From Paracoccaceae bacterium (GTDB taxonomy: Bacteria > Pseudomonadota > Alphaproteobacteria > Rhodobacterales > Rhodobacteraceae): a DNA stretch of 64,000 nt. A model generated the notes under the pieces. It ran no database searches, was not told the origin of the DNA, and worked only from the letters and a program-made list of their open reading frames with translations. The stretch lies in NCBI GenBank assembly GCA_030066905.1, contig JASJAR010000013.1, forward strand, positions 51,008-115,007. The letters are read 5' to 3'. Both the position numbers and the translations under genes were made by a program. Within the stretch, counting starts at the first letter, position 1. Each line of letters begins with the position of its first letter. This document shows, one piece after another, positions 1 to 11,232 of the stretch.

Positions 1-1372
1 CCCGTCGCCATCCGGATCACCAGCGGCACCCCGAACTGGCCCCCCGACATATGCCGGATCGTCGCGGCGGTGTTCATGATCTGATCGAGGGCGAGAAGCG
101 AGAAGTTCACCGTCATCACCTCGACGATGGGGCGCATTCCGGCCGCCGCCGCCCCGATCCCGGCCCCGGTGAACCCGCTTTCCGAAAGCGGCGTGTCGCG
201 GATGCGCGCCTCGCCGAACTCCTCCATGAGCCCCATCGAGACCGCGTAACACCCGCCATAGGCACCCACGTCCTCGCCCATCAGAAAAACCCGGTCATCG
301 CGGAGCATCGCGTCCCGGAGCCCTTGCCGGATCGCCTCACGGTAGGTGGTCTTGACCGTACTGCCCGATGGCGTCGGCGCCGGCGGGTCCTCGGGCTGGG
401 GGCCGAGCACATGTTTGGCAAGGTCCGCCACCGGCTCCCAGCTTCCGGCTTCAGCGAAGGCCACCGCCTCGGCGATCTCGGCGGCCGCCTCGGCCTCGAT
501 GGCCGCCACTTCGTCGTCATGGACTAGTCCGTTCTCCAGAAGCCAGCCCTGGAACCGCACGATCGGCCCCTTTTCGCGCCATTGGGCCACCTCCGCCTTG
601 TCGCGGTAGAGCTGGGCGTCGAACATCGAATGGGCGCGGAACCGGTAGGTCCGGCATTCGAGGAACTCGGGCTTGCCGGTCTCACGGATGCGCTTGATCG
701 CCTGACGGGCCGCGACTTCGACGTCGACGACGTTCATCCCGTCGACGACGCTCGCCTCGATCCCGTATGCGGCGGCCTTGGCGTGGATATCGGTCACCGC
801 CTCGGTGCGCGCAAGCGCCGAGCCCATCGCGTAGCCGTTGTTTTCGCAGACGAAAAGCACCGGCAGGCCCCAGAGCGCGGCGAGGTTCAGCGTTTCGTGG
901 AACTCGCCTTCGGCCACCGCGCCTTCGCCGAAGAAACAGGCGGTGACATGGGGCTTGCCCGCCATCCGGTCGGCGAGCGCCAGCCCGCCCGCAAGCGGCA
1001 GCCCGCCCCCGACGATGGCATTGCCGCCGTAGAAATTCGTCGCAGCGTCGAAAAGATGCATCGACCCGCCGCGCCCGCCCGAACACCCCTCCGCCTTGCC
1101 GAACATCTCGGCCATCACGCTCGTCATCGGCACCCCGCGCACCAGCGCATGGCCGTGCTCGCGATAGGTCGCCACCACCCGGTCATCGGCTCCCAGCACC
1201 GGAATCACCCCTGCGGCAATCGCCTCCTCGCCGTCGTAGAGATGCAGAAACCCCCGGATTTTCTCCTGGGTATAGGCCTCCGCGCAAGCCTCCTCGAAGG
1301 CGCGGATGCGGATCATCTGCCGCAACAGCCCCAGCACATGCGCCCGGTCGAGACGCGGTTTGTCGCTGACAT

Positions 1373-1376
<4 letters not shown>
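1..1376 (-). CDS. 2-oxoacid dehydrogenase E1, fused alpha/beta subunits (partial)
   Basis: Thiamine-pyrophosphate (TPP) dependent E1 component, which decarboxylates a 2-oxoacid (or acetoin-type substrate) and passes the acyl group to E2. The first 458 codons are open from the ATG at 1376 to the window edge, so the C-terminus is missing. Residues 1 to about 330 are an E1-alpha domain, with the TPP motif from [12 protein letters not shown] (about 150) to ENN (about 178-180). A Pro-rich linker leads at about 345 into an E1-beta domain starting [10 protein letters not shown], followed by GEDVGAYGG and [14 protein letters not shown]. Alpha and beta chains are usually separate genes, so this is a natural fusion. 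The ATG overlaps the upstream synthetase stop as ATGA, which suggests translational coupling. The substrate (pyruvate, branched-chain oxoacid or acetoin) cannot be decided here. Confidence 0.88.
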
Positions 1377-3076
<1,700 letters not shown>

Positions 3077-3255
3077 GTCGCTCCTCCCTGGAAGGCCAGT
3101 ATGAGGCCGGCCCCGGGGCTTCGGCTGACGGTCGTCAAGTCGCCGCCGATTTGGGCGTCTGCCCCCGCGTTGCGCATCGTCAGGCGCCGCGGCCACGGCC
3201 GGCGTTAGGATCGCACGGGGCCCCACAAAGGGGGGCGCGGAAGGGACGACCCGCC

Positions 3256-3960
3256 ATGGATGACAGTTCCGAACGCCGCGCGATCCGCTGGAGCGGGGTC
3301 GCAGGGATGGCCGGTAGCCTTTCGCTCCTCGCCGTCTTCGCCTTTCTCGCCGCTTTCGTGGGGCTCGAAACGGTCGCAGGCGAAGCCGAACTCCGGCGCT
3401 TCCCCGAGGTCTTGCCCTACCGGATCGTGGAGAACGCCTTCTATCTGCTCGCCCTCGCGCTCTGGACGTTCCATACCGCCGGGCTCTTTCTCGTCCTCCG
3501 CCGCACCCGTTTCGCGGCCGCGCTGGCGGGTGGCGTCTTTATGGGGCTTGGGCTGGCGATCCTTGCGGCCGGCGCGGTCCCCCACACCGCCACCGCCCCG
3601 ATCTCAGCGCTTTATCACGCGCCCGGTGCCACGCCGGAAACCCGGGCCGCGTTGCTGGCGGTCTGGACCGCGCTCCAAGGGCTGACGGATATGTTCTTCG
3701 TCACCGGCCTCGCGCTGACCCCGCTCGGGATGGGGTGTTTCGGCCTTTCGATGATGCGCGCCCCGGGCTACGGCCCGGTGGCGGGGTGGCTCGCCCTCGC
3801 CTTCGCACTGGCCGGCACCGTCGCCGCGCTGCGCATCCTCGTCGTCCCAGACGACGTCGCCGCGCTCGGCATCTTCGCGCTGGTGTTCTTCCATGCCGTG
3901 GTGGGCTGGCGCTCGAGCCGTCCAGCTGTGCGTTCGACAAGGATCTTTGGTAACAGCTAG
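3256..3960 (+). CDS. Multi-pass membrane protein, DUF4386-like
   Basis: A 234-residue protein with about six hydrophobic segments, for example [16 protein letters not shown] near the N-terminus, then [16 protein letters not shown] and [16 protein letters not shown]. Basic residues sit in the intervening loops. Spacing and the [13 protein letters not shown]...RRTRFA pattern recall DUF4386 membrane proteins, a family of unknown function, but this is by eye only. The ATG at 3256 follows AAGGGACGAC, a plausible ribosome site. It is divergent from the acyl-CoA synthetase and stands alone; a copy of the 171-bp intergenic repeat starts 18 bases after the stop. Confidence 0.68.
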   Translation: MDDSSERRAIRWSGVAGMAGSLSLLAVFAFLAAFVGLETVAGEAELRRFPEVLPYRIVENAFYLLALALWTFHTAGLFLVLRRTRFAAALAGGVFMGLGLAILAAGAVPHTATAPISALYHAPGATPETRAALLAVWTALQGLTDMFFVTGLALTPLGMGCFGLSMMRAPGYGPVAGWLALAFALAGTVAALRILVVPDDVAALGIFALVFFHAVVGWRSSRPAVRSTRIFGNS

Positions 3961-3978
3961 ACCCAACGGTCGGTTTTT

Positions 3979-4149
3979 GCCTTGAGTGGACGTTCATGCT
4001 GCACGCTCCGCACCAAGGCCCCCCACGTCCCGGGCTTGACCCGGGACCTCGATAGGCCTGGCACTCCGGTGGATCGGGGCCCCGGACTAGGTCCGGGGCG
4101 CGTTTCGCGAAGGTCTGCCGGAGCAAGACCCGGACGCCCGCAACAGGCC
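3979..4149 (-). repeat. 171-bp intergenic inverted-end repeat, copy A
   Basis: Copy A of an element also seen at 37502-37672 and 57621-57792, in the opposite orientation to those two. Ends are imperfect inverted repeats: TGCCTTGAGTGGACG on the left and a sequence ending CGCCCGCAACAGGCC on the right. Inside are two strong hairpins: CCCGGGCTTGACCCGGG and CCCCGGACTAGGTCCGGGG. No coding potential is seen. It lies between the membrane protein stop and tRNA-Leu. Confidence 0.8.
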
Positions 4150-4403
4150 AGAACCCACCTCCACCGGCCCGACGGCGACAGGGCGATCGTGGGCAAATTG
4201 CCCACCCCGCCCCTGCACGATTGCGGCACGATGCCGCCGCGCGCCGAACGATCAGGAAGCGCGAAAGCGGGCAACCGCGTGGGAAACCGGCTGATCCGCG
4301 AGGTGCGAGCGATTCGCCAAGTGAGTGGTGCGGGTGATAGGATCACCCTTGAACCCGTACCCCGCGCTCAAGTCAGCCGAAGGCCGGTCGCGCGATACAG
4401 GTG

Positions 4404-4487
4404 TGGTGCCCGAGGAGAGATTCGAACTCTCACGCCTTGCGGCGGGGGATTTTGAATCCCCTGCGTCTACCATTCCGCCACTCGGGC
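4404..4487 (-). tRNA. tRNA-Leu (anticodon CAA)
   Basis: On the minus strand the acceptor stem GCCCGAG pairs with CTCGGGC, followed by discriminator A and an encoded CCA (complement of 4404-4406). The anticodon stem-loop is GGGGA-TTCAAAA-TCCCC, giving anticodon CAA, which reads UUG. A long variable arm and the T-arm GAGAGTTCGAATCTCTC are present, typical of a class II leucine tRNA. It lies just downstream (in plus coordinates) of repeat copy A. Confidence 0.95.
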
Positions 4488-4534
4488 GCACCGCGCGGGA
4501 CATTAGCGACAAGTCCGCCGCGCCGGAAGAGCGA

Positions 4535-5347
4535 TTATGCCGGCTCCCGGGGCCCCGAGGGGTAGCCGCTGTAGCGCGCGATGAGATCGGCCAGAAGCGA
4601 GCCCGCCGGCACCTCGCCCCCGTATTTCCGCTTGAGCCCGCGCTTGAGATGGAACGACCACAGATGCAGGCAGTAGGAGGCCATCGGCAGGTCGTCGAGC
4701 GTCATCGCGCCGGGCTTCAGCAGTCGGTCGGTGGCAGACCAGTGGAGCGGGTAGAACGCCTCCACCGGCAGCGCCTTGTCGAACTCGCCGGTCCGTTTCA
4801 GCGCATGGGTCAACCCCACCGGCCCCGTCGTCCCGTGCGGCCAGGCATTGATCGGCACGCCGCGCCCCATCGAGCGCAGCCACATCTCCGCGCGGGCCGG
4901 AAACGGCACCCATGAAGGGATGCCATGGGTGTCGAGGGTGAGCCGCGAGAGCCAGGCAAGGGCCGGGCTGTCCTCTGCCAACCGCAACACCGCCCCGTTG
5001 ACCTTCGTCGCCGTCTCCAGCCCGAAGATATCCGCGGTGTCGAGATCGAGCGGCCGCAGCGGCACCACGTCGAGGTCGACCCAGACCGCATCGGTCCGGC
5101 GCAACAGGGCATAGCGGAAAAGGTTCGAATGAAGGCTCGCCCCCACCGTTGTCTTCGAGGTCACCACCCGGTCGTCGGGAAAGATCTCGCGCGCATCGCG
5201 CACCTCGACGGGCTCGGGCACGTTGTCGAGGGGCCCGTAGGCATAGATCGTGAGCCGATGTCCCGTCGCAGCCATCGACTGTGCCGAGAGGTTCTCGACG
5301 AGCCCCAGGCGCGGGCCGATCCAGAGCGTGGCGAGGTCGAGCGGCAT
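4535..5347 (-). CDS. DXD-motif glycosyltransferase (GT32-like)
   Basis: A 270-residue putative glycosyltransferase with the sugar-nucleotide/metal-binding pattern AVWVDLDVVPLRPLD. This motif is typical of the 'sugar-binding region containing DXD' family (GT32/capsular types), which adds hexose to cell-surface glycans. Start is taken at 5347 (MPLDLATLWIG), because the longer frame upstream has no homologous look and overlaps the preceding gene. It begins 5 bases after the stop of the GT2 gene, so the two form a small glycan operon. No membrane segment or signal peptide is seen, so a cytoplasmic enzyme is likely. Donor and acceptor are unknown. Confidence 0.75.
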   Translation of the reverse strand: MPLDLATLWIGPRLGLVENLSAQSMAATGHRLTIYAYGPLDNVPEPVEVRDAREIFPDDRVVTSKTTVGASLHSNLFRYALLRRTDAVWVDLDVVPLRPLDLDTADIFGLETATKVNGAVLRLAEDSPALAWLSRLTLDTHGIPSWVPFPARAEMWLRSMGRGVPINAWPHGTTGPVGLTHALKRTGEFDKALPVEAFYPLHWSATDRLLKPGAMTLDDLPMASYCLHLWSFHLKRGLKRKYGGEVPAGSLLADLIARYSGYPSGPREPA

Positions 5348-5352
5348 CGGGC

Positions 5353-6255
5353 TCACCCAGGCGTGATGAGGTGGAGAAGCTCGCGACCCCGCACCTCGGC
5401 ATGTTCCTTCAGGAGGAACCGGACCAGCGCAGAGGCCGGCACCTCGCCGGTCTGAAGGGTGTGGCGCAGCCGCCTGTCGAGACCGAGCGCGGCGTCGAGT
5501 GCGGCGTCGAGCGCACGGATCGGCCCCCATTGCTTGGTTTGCACCGCCACCGAGAGCTTTGGATACTTATCGAGAAACAGCGCCCCCATGGTGCCGCGCA
5601 TGATCTCCTGGCGGAGCCGGCCCGGAAAGGCCGAGACGGGACGGGGCGGTTTGAAATGGAGAACCCCGGCGGCGGGCGCATAGCGCCGGAGCGCCCCGGC
5701 GGCCCGAAACCGCTCCCAGAGTTCGAGGTCCTCCCAGCCATACATCGTGAAGTCGGTGTCATAGAGCCCCGCGCGCTCCATGAAGGCCTTCGTGACCGAA
5801 CCGTTGCAGCCCGGGAAGGGGTTGGTATGCCGCCCGCCGCCCTGGGCCAGCCGACCGGGGACATCCGCCACCCGCGCGCCGATCTCGATGATCGGCCCGG
5901 TCACCACCCGCCTCTCGCTCGTCCCGTGGGCGGCGAGATGGGCCGCGAGATAATCCCGGGCGACGAAGCAATCGTCGTCGGTGGAGACCAGAAGCCGCCC
6001 CCGCGCCGCCTCGATGGCCTCGTTGCGGGCGTGAACGAGCGCGGTCGCCCCCTCCCGTTTGCGGGTCCACCAGGTGAGCCGGGGATGGGAGATCGCCTTC
6101 AACACCTCAGCGGTGTCGTCGTCCGAGTCGTCGTCGACGACGATCACCTCGAACTCTTCGCTCCCGAGGTCCTGATCGAGGATGGTCTCCAGAGCGGCAC
6201 CGATCACGTGGCCGCGGTTGCGGGTCGGGATGAAGACGGAGACGGCAGGGGACAT
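5353..6255 (-). CDS. Glycosyltransferase family 2
   Basis: A 300-residue GT-A fold glycosyltransferase. The N-terminus VSVFIPTRNRGHVIGAALE and EVIVVDDDSDDDT form the nucleotide-binding part; LLVSTDDDCFV carries the metal-binding acidic motif; GWEDLELWERF matches the ED(E/D)LE-type catalytic motif found in GT2 enzymes. It probably transfers a sugar during exopolysaccharide, lipopolysaccharide or other surface glycan synthesis. It precedes the DXD glycosyltransferase by 5 bases on the same strand and is divergent from the ExoD-like gene. The ATG at 6255 has only a weak ribosome site. Confidence 0.83.
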   Translation of the reverse strand: MSPAVSVFIPTRNRGHVIGAALETILDQDLGSEEFEVIVVDDDSDDDTAEVLKAISHPRLTWWTRKREGATALVHARNEAIEAARGRLLVSTDDDCFVARDYLAAHLAAHGTSERRVVTGPIIEIGARVADVPGRLAQGGGRHTNPFPGCNGSVTKAFMERAGLYDTDFTMYGWEDLELWERFRAAGALRRYAPAAGVLHFKPPRPVSAFPGRLRQEIMRGTMGALFLDKYPKLSVAVQTKQWGPIRALDAALDAALGLDRRLRHTLQTGEVPASALVRFLLKEHAEVRGRELLHLITPG

Positions 6256-6550
6256 CGGCGGTCGGCGGGCCTCATGGGTTCGGCGGCGTGGCTAGCGGGT
6301 CGCCCGGGCACTGTCCAGACCGGCAGCGGCCCCATCCTGTGACCTGGGGGCCCGTCCCCCTGCCGCCATGCCCCTGACCGCCTCTGGCCCGCCGGGGGGC
6401 GTTTCGCGCTTGACGCCAACGCCTGCACCGTGCCCTTTGCGGCCCCGAAGGCAAGCGAGGTGGCGCCGAGAGCCGCCCCCGCAACCCGGGCGATGCAGCC
6501 CAATGCGGCGGGCCCGGCGGATCGGGGCGATGCGCTCAGGAGACATGCGG

Positions 6551-7171
6551 ATGACCGGCCACACGGCGCACGACCTGGCAATATCCCAGCGGCTCGACGC
6601 TCTGGTGGCCTCGGCCGAGGGCAAGGGCGACACCGTCACCCTCCACTGGATTCTCGCAGATCTCCACGAGCGCGCCTTCGGGCTCTTCCTTCTGATCCTC
6701 GCCCTGCCCTGCTGCATCCCGTTTCTCTACGGCATCCCCCAGATCGTCGCGCTGCCGCTGATGTTTGTCGCGGTGCAGTTGCTCATCGGCCGCCGCGTTC
6801 CCTGGCTGCCCCACGGTCTGGGTGCACGGCAGGTGTCGACGGAGGGGCTTGCGAACCTCGCGCGGCGGGCCGGCCCCTGGCTGCGCCGGGTCGAGGCCGT
6901 GAGCCGGCCGCGCCTGGCCGGGCTGACCCGGGCCCCGCTGGACCAGGCTGTGGGACTGGCGCTCGTGGTCTTCAGCGCGTCCATTCTGGTGCCTCTGCCG
7001 GGAACGAACACGGTTCCGGGCTTTGCTGTCGTGATCGTCTCCATGGGGCTCCTCCAGCGGGACGGGGTTCTCGTCCTCCTCGGGTCGATCCTCGGTGCGG
7101 CATGGATCGCGACGCTGGTCATCGCCGGCGCGACACTCGCCAGCCTTGTCCGGACGTGGCTCGGCATCTGA
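6551..7171 (+). CDS. ExoD family membrane protein
   Basis: A 206-residue integral membrane protein of the ExoD (exopolysaccharide synthesis) family. Diagnostic stretches are FGLFLLILALPCCIPF, the IPQIVALPLMFVAVQLLIGR segment, and the later LVPLPGTNTVPGFAVV. In rhizobia exoD affects exopolysaccharide production and alkali tolerance; the mechanism is unknown. Three in-frame ATGs occur (6530, 6545, 6551). The last is preferred because AGGAG sits 8 bases upstream. It is divergent from the two glycosyltransferases, consistent with a surface-polysaccharide theme. Confidence 0.82.
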   Translation: MTGHTAHDLAISQRLDALVASAEGKGDTVTLHWILADLHERAFGLFLLILALPCCIPFLYGIPQIVALPLMFVAVQLLIGRRVPWLPHGLGARQVSTEGLANLARRAGPWLRRVEAVSRPRLAGLTRAPLDQAVGLALVVFSASILVPLPGTNTVPGFAVVIVSMGLLQRDGVLVLLGSILGAAWIATLVIAGATLASLVRTWLGI

Positions 7172-7249
7172 CCCCGCCCGATCCCCCGGGCTTGCCCGCA
7201 GCCCGTCAGCGGGTATGAACGACGCCGACCGCTGGGATGTGAGCACGCC

Positions 7250-7720
7250 ATGACACCGAAAGGTCTGACCCTACTGGCCGCGGGCGGATCGGCCGCCCTC
7301 CTTCTGGGGGCCTTTGCCTTCCAGGCGGCCGGTTTCGCACCCTGCCAGCTTTGCCTCTGGCAGCGCTGGCCCCACGGGGTCGCGATTGCGGCCGGTCTGA
7401 TGGCGCTGAGCGGTGTGGCGGTCGCGCTCTGGGCACTGGCCGGGGCGCTCGCTGCGCTGACCACGGCCGGGATCGGGCTCTATCACACCGGCGTCGAGCG
7501 GGGCGTCTGGGAGGGTCCGCAGGCCTGTTCGGGCGGCGGCTCGCTCGCGGGGCTTTCGGGGGCTGACCTTCTCTCCACCGAAGGCGCCTCCGACGTCGTG
7601 CGCTGCGACGAGGTCGTCTGGGCGCTCGCGGGGCTCTCGATGGCAAGCTGGAACGCGCTTCTGTCGCTCGCGCTGGCGGCGTTGTGGGCGGTGGCGCTCG
7701 TCAGAGCCCGCACCGGGTAA
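7250..7720 (+). CDS. dsbB: DsbB-like thiol oxidase (disulfide bond formation)
   Basis: A 156-residue four-helix inner-membrane protein of the DsbB family, which reoxidises periplasmic DsbA-type proteins and passes electrons to quinone. The first periplasmic loop carries the CxxC motif in APCQLCLWQRWPH. The second loop shows YHTGVERGVWEGPQAC and a later Cys in DVVRCDEV, giving the second cysteine pair. The QRWPH context matches the shorter alphaproteobacterial/DsbI-like subgroup. It lies alone, convergent with usg, and the gap between them holds a double hairpin. Confidence 0.87.
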   Translation: MTPKGLTLLAAGGSAALLLGAFAFQAAGFAPCQLCLWQRWPHGVAIAAGLMALSGVAVALWALAGALAALTTAGIGLYHTGVERGVWEGPQACSGGGSLAGLSGADLLSTEGASDVVRCDEVVWALAGLSMASWNALLSLALAALWAVALVRARTG

Positions 7721-7722
7721 CG

Positions 7723-7764
7723 GCCGCTTCGAAGCGGCGGGCGACGGGGTTTCGAAACCGCGTC
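7723..7764. repeat. Double-hairpin element, copy 1 (probable bidirectional terminator)
   Basis: GCCGCTTCGAAGCGGC (7723-7738) is a perfect 16-base palindrome. It is followed by GACG(G)GGTTTCGAAACC(G)CGTC (7743-7764), a second near-perfect one. A closely related pair of hairpins lies at 24030-24069, also between the stops of two convergent genes. Position and structure suggest a bidirectional terminator, though there is no long T run. Confidence 0.6.
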
Positions 7765-7769
7765 CGCGC

Positions 7770-8039
7770 TCAGTGGAGGGTGAACTCGCCCGTCACGTTC
7801 CGCCACTCCCCCGGGCTGATCATCTTGCGGTGGGTGAACCGCACGCTGTGCAAAGGCCCTTCGATCTGGTCCTGCCAGAACTCGATGAAGCCGAAAAGTT
7901 TGGGATGATCGGGGGCAAGATCGTACTCCTGCCAAATGAACGTGTTCAGCACGTTCTGAAAATCGGGCATGCGATAGAAGATTTCCGCTGTGGTCAGCCC
8001 GTAGCCCTTCAGCATCAACTCGGTCTCGGATGGCGCCAT
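7770..8039 (-). CDS. usg: Usg-family protein
   Basis: An 89-residue small protein of the Usg-like family, first noted beside trp genes in alphaproteobacteria and still of unknown function. The text LKGYGLTTAEIFYRMPD, WQEYDLAP and DQIEGPLHSVRF matches the family along its whole length. The start at 8039 has AGGAG 7 bases upstream; a longer frame to 8261 exists but extends into the gyrA promoter region and lacks support. It is divergent from gyrA and is not beside trp genes in this window. Confidence 0.85.
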   Translation of the reverse strand: MAPSETELMLKGYGLTTAEIFYRMPDFQNVLNTFIWQEYDLAPDHPKLFGFIEFWQDQIEGPLHSVRFTHRKMISPGEWRNVTGEFTLH

Positions 8040-8157
8040 TCTCGCTCCTTTCCAAACCCTCCACGCCTTGAGCGAAGCGCGAAACCGTTTCGAAATCAAC
8101 AACGATGCGTCCGACCGCGGCAACGCGCGCCGGAGTGTGATCAAACGTGAGGCGGCC

Positions 8158-8187
8158 TTGCACAGCATCTCCGCATTGGGGTAAAAG
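8158..8187 (+). promoter_or_regulatory. Candidate gyrA promoter
   Basis: TTGCAC at 8158-8163 and TAAAAG at 8182-8187 are separated by 18 bases and lie about 40 bases before the GTG start of gyrA, in the divergent usg-gyrA gap. The match to a sigma-70 promoter is only moderate. Confidence 0.35.
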
Positions 8188-8229
8188 GACCCCACAAGAT
8201 ATAGAAGGCGCGAGACAGGCCCGAACGAC

Positions 8230-10959
8230 GTGAACGACACTCCAGAACCTCCTGAAAACACAGACGATATACCGCCAGAGCGGCCTCCCTACGAGGGCCC
8301 GACGATCAGCATCGAAGACGAGATGCGCACGAGCTATCTCGACTATGCGATGTCGGTGATCGTTTCGAGGGCGATTCCGGACCTGCGCGACGGGCTGAAA
8401 CCGGTGCACCGCCGCATCCTGTTTCATATGAACGACAAGGGCTACACCCACGACAAGTCCTACAACAAGTCGGCCACCCCCGTGGGCGAGGTGATGGGCT
8501 ATTATCACCCCCACGGCGACAGCGCGATCTACGACGCGCTGGTGCGGATGGCGCAGGATTTTTCCATGTCGCTGCCGCTCATCGATGGGCAGGGCAATTT
8601 CGGCTCGATGGACGGCGACCCGCCGGCAGCCTTCCGCTACACCGAAGCCAGGCTCGAAAAGGCCGCCCAGTCGCTTTTGACCGATATCGAGAAGGACACG
8701 GTCGACTACGAGGACAGTTTCGACGGCAAGCGACAGGAGCCCACCGTCCTTCCCGCCCGCTACCCCAATGCGCTCGTCAACGGCGCGGAAGGCATCGCGG
8801 TCGGCATGGCCACCCGCATCCCGCCCCACAACTTAGGCGAAGTGGTCGACGCGACCCTCGCGCTCATCGACGACCCCGACCTTTCCACCGAGCGCCTTAT
8901 GGAGTACGTCCCCGGCCCCGATTTCCCGACCGGTGGGATCATCCTCGGCCGTTCGGGCGCCCGCAAAGCCTATCTCGAAGGCCGCGGCTCGATCATCCTG
9001 CGCGCCAAGACGCGCGTCGAGGAAATCCGCAAGGACCGCTACGCCATTGTCGTCGACGAGATTCCCTACCAGGTGAACAAGGCCACGATGATCGAGAAGA
9101 TCGCCGATCTTGTGAACGACAAGAAGCTCGAAGGCATCGCCTCCATCGAGGACCAGTCCGACCGGGTTGGCGTCCGGGTGGTGATCGAGCTCAAACGCGA
9201 CGCCACGCCCGAGGTGGTGCTCAACCAGCTTTGGCGCTTCACTCCGCTTCAGACCTCTTTCGGCGCGAACATGCTGGCACTCAACGGCGGCCGGCCCGAG
9301 CAACTGACGCTGAGGGATTTCCTGAGCTATTTCGTCGCCTTCCGCGAGGAAGTTGTGGCCCGTCGCACGGCTTTCGATCTCAGGAAAGCCCGCGAACGCT
9401 CCCACGTCCTCTGCGGCCTCGCCGTCGCGGTCTCCAATGTCGACGAGGTGGTCGCCACGATCCGCGCTTCGGCCGATGCCGCCGAGGCCCGCGAGAAGCT
9501 GATGTCGCGCCGCTGGCCCGCGGGCGACATCGCCCCCTACATCAAACTCATCGACGACCCCTCCCACACGGTCAACGAAGACGGCACCTACAACCTCTCC
9601 GAAATCCAGGCCCGGGCGATCCTCGACCTGAGGCTCCAGCGCCTCACCCAGATCGGCGTGAAGGAGGTCACCGACGAGCTTGAAGAGCTCGCCGCGAAGA
9701 TCCGTGATTATCTCGACATCCTCGCCTCCCGCGACCGGATCATGGCGATCATCGCCGCCGAACTCACTGAGGTGAAAGACCAATTCGCCGTCCCCCGCCG
9801 CTCGGAAATCGTCGACTGGGCGGGCGATCTCGAAGACGAGGACCTCATCGAGCGCGAGGACATGGTCGTCACCGTCACCCAGGGCGGCTACATCAAGCGC
9901 ACCCCGCTCGAAGACTTCCGCTCGCAAAAGCGCGGCGGCAAGGGGCTCTCGGGGGGATCGCTCAAGGAAGACGACGTCGTCACCACGCTTTTTGTGGCCA
10001 ACACCCACACCCAGCTTCTTTTCTTCACCACCGAAGGCATGGTCTACAAGCTCAAGACCTGGCGTCTGCCCCTCGGCGGGCGCACCTCGAAGGGCAAGGC
10101 GATCGTCAACATCCTGCCGATCCCCACCGGTGTCTCCATCGCCGCGATCATGCCCGTCGACCGTGCCGAGAAGGACTGGGACCAGCTTCAGATCGTCTTT
10201 GCGACCTCGGAAGGCGACACCCGCCGCAACCAGCTTTCGGACTTCACCAATGTCAAAGCCAACGGCAAGATCGCAATGAAGCTCCCCGAGGGGGTCTCCC
10301 TCGTGAACGCTCGCATTGCCACCGAAGCCGACGACGTGATGCTCGTCACCGCGCTCGGCCGCGCCATTCGTTTCCCCACGACAGAGGTCCGCGTCTTCAA
10401 GGGCCGCGATTCGACCGGGGTGCGCGGCATCCGGCTCGCGACAGGCGACCATGTCGTTTCGATGAGTGTCATCAGACACTTCGAGGCCGACCCTCAAGAA
10501 CGCGCCGCCTATCTCAAGCAGCGCCGCCTGATGGCGGGGAACACCGACGACGTCGAGGCCGATGAGGATGAAGAGGCCGTCGAAGAGGGCCAGCTTTCAC
10601 CCGAACGCTATGCGGAAATGTCGGCGGCCGAGGACCTGATCCTGACGATCACGTCGGCAGGCTCCGGCAAGCTCTCCTCGTCCCACGACTACCCCGTCCG
10701 CGGCCGCGGCGGCCAGGGCGTGATGGCGATGGACAAGGCGATGCGCGGCGGGCCTCTGGTGGCCTCCTTCCCGGTGGAACTCGACGACCAGATCATGCTG
10801 GCCACCTCGACGGGACAATCGATCCGCGTGCCGGTCGAGGGTATCTCGTTCCGCTCGCGCTCCGCCGGCGGGGTGAAGGTGTTCAACACGGCGGCCGGCG
10901 AAGAGGTGGTCTCGGTGGCCTGGATCGCCGATCAGGGTGAGGAAGACGAGACCGGGTAA
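8230..10959 (+). CDS. gyrA: DNA gyrase subunit A
   Basis: GyrA, 909 residues, is the DNA-breaking and rejoining subunit of gyrase, which introduces negative supercoils with GyrB. The N-terminal domain shows [18 protein letters not shown] and the catalytic tyrosine in [10 protein letters not shown] (Y137). The C-terminal beta-pinwheel carries the GyrA-box QKRGGKG, which separates it from ParC. The quinolone-resistance region reads [14 protein letters not shown] with Ser98 and Asp102, equivalent to wild-type E. coli Ser83 and Asp87, so no classic resistance change is present. Translation starts at GTG 8230. An acidic insertion ([16 protein letters not shown]) lies in the C-terminal domain near residue 775-790. 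Confidence 0.97.
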   Translation: MNDTPEPPENTDDIPPERPPYEGPTISIEDEMRTSYLDYAMSVIVSRAIPDLRDGLKPVHRRILFHMNDKGYTHDKSYNKSATPVGEVMGYYHPHGDSAIYDALVRMAQDFSMSLPLIDGQGNFGSMDGDPPAAFRYTEARLEKAAQSLLTDIEKDTVDYEDSFDGKRQEPTVLPARYPNALVNGAEGIAVGMATRIPPHNLGEVVDATLALIDDPDLSTERLMEYVPGPDFPTGGIILGRSGARKAYLEGRGSIILRAKTRVEEIRKDRYAIVVDEIPYQVNKATMIEKIADLVNDKKLEGIASIEDQSDRVGVRVVIELKRDATPEVVLNQLWRFTPLQTSFGANMLALNGGRPEQLTLRDFLSYFVAFREEVVARRTAFDLRKARERSHVLCGLAVAVSNVDEVVATIRASADAAEAREKLMSRRWPAGDIAPYIKLIDDPSHTVNEDGTYNLSEIQARAILDLRLQRLTQIGVKEVTDELEELAAKIRDYLDILASRDRIMAIIAAELTEVKDQFAVPRRSEIVDWAGDLEDEDLIEREDMVVTVTQGGYIKRTPLEDFRSQKRGGKGLSGGSLKEDDVVTTLFVANTHTQLLFFTTEGMVYKLKTWRLPLGGRTSKGKAIVNILPIPTGVSIAAIMPVDRAEKDWDQLQIVFATSEGDTRRNQLSDFTNVKANGKIAMKLPEGVSLVNARIATEADDVMLVTALGRAIRFPTTEVRVFKGRDSTGVRGIRLATGDHVVSMSVIRHFEADPQERAAYLKQRRLMAGNTDDVEADEDEEAVEEGQLSPERYAEMSAAEDLILTITSAGSGKLSSSHDYPVRGRGGQGVMAMDKAMRGGPLVASFPVELDDQIMLATSTGQSIRVPVEGISFRSRSAGGVKVFNTAAGEEVVSVAWIADQGEEDETG

Positions 10960-11004
10960 CCGCGTCCCGGCCCCCGACAGTCCAGCCGCCTTGTCGCCCT
11001 CTGC

Positions 11005-11046
11005 CGTCCCGGGCTCGACCGGGACCTCGATGGGCCAGGCACTCCG
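11005..11046 (+). repeat. Fragment of the 171-bp intergenic repeat
   Basis: The stretch CGTCCCGGGCTCGACCGGGA, followed by CCTCGATGGGCCAGGCACTCCG, matches the first hairpin and the spacer of the full copies at 3979 and 57621. The second hairpin and both ends are missing, so it is a truncated copy. It sits between gyrA and the exported protein gene. Confidence 0.6.
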
Positions 11047-11139
11047 CTACCCCCCCATTCCAATCGGCCCAGACGACGCGACCCGCCCAATCGACGCCTA
11101 AATTATGCCCGTTAACCGTCTGATTTCTTTTCCCTTTTA

Positions 11140-11154
11140 TTAACCATAAGTTTT
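11140..11154 (+). promoter_or_regulatory. Candidate CtrA-type site
   Basis: TTAACCAT, a known CtrA half-site type, opens the sequence TTAA-CCATAAG-TTTT; the second half departs from TTAA at two positions. It is in an AT-rich stretch about 80 bases upstream of the exported barrel-like protein. A second TTAACC lies at 11112-11117. Confidence 0.35.
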
Positions 11155-11232
11155 TCCTAACTCTGATCCGACCGCCACCGGGGGGCTGGCGGTTGGGCCC
11201 TCGGGCTCGTAACGCGTATCGGAGTGTGTAAG

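Noticed and set aside
3979..4149. Repeats that could suggest CRISPR or a tRNA-like cluster
   Set aside because: The copies are single, far apart and palindromic with no regular spacers and no cas genes, so they are not an array.
8527..8600. Possible quinolone-resistance change in gyrA
   Set aside because: Ser98 and Asp102 are the wild-type residues.
8833..10497. A 554-codon minus-strand frame
   Set aside because: It is antisense to gyrA and consists of His/Asp/Gly-rich low-complexity sequence produced by GC-biased third positions.
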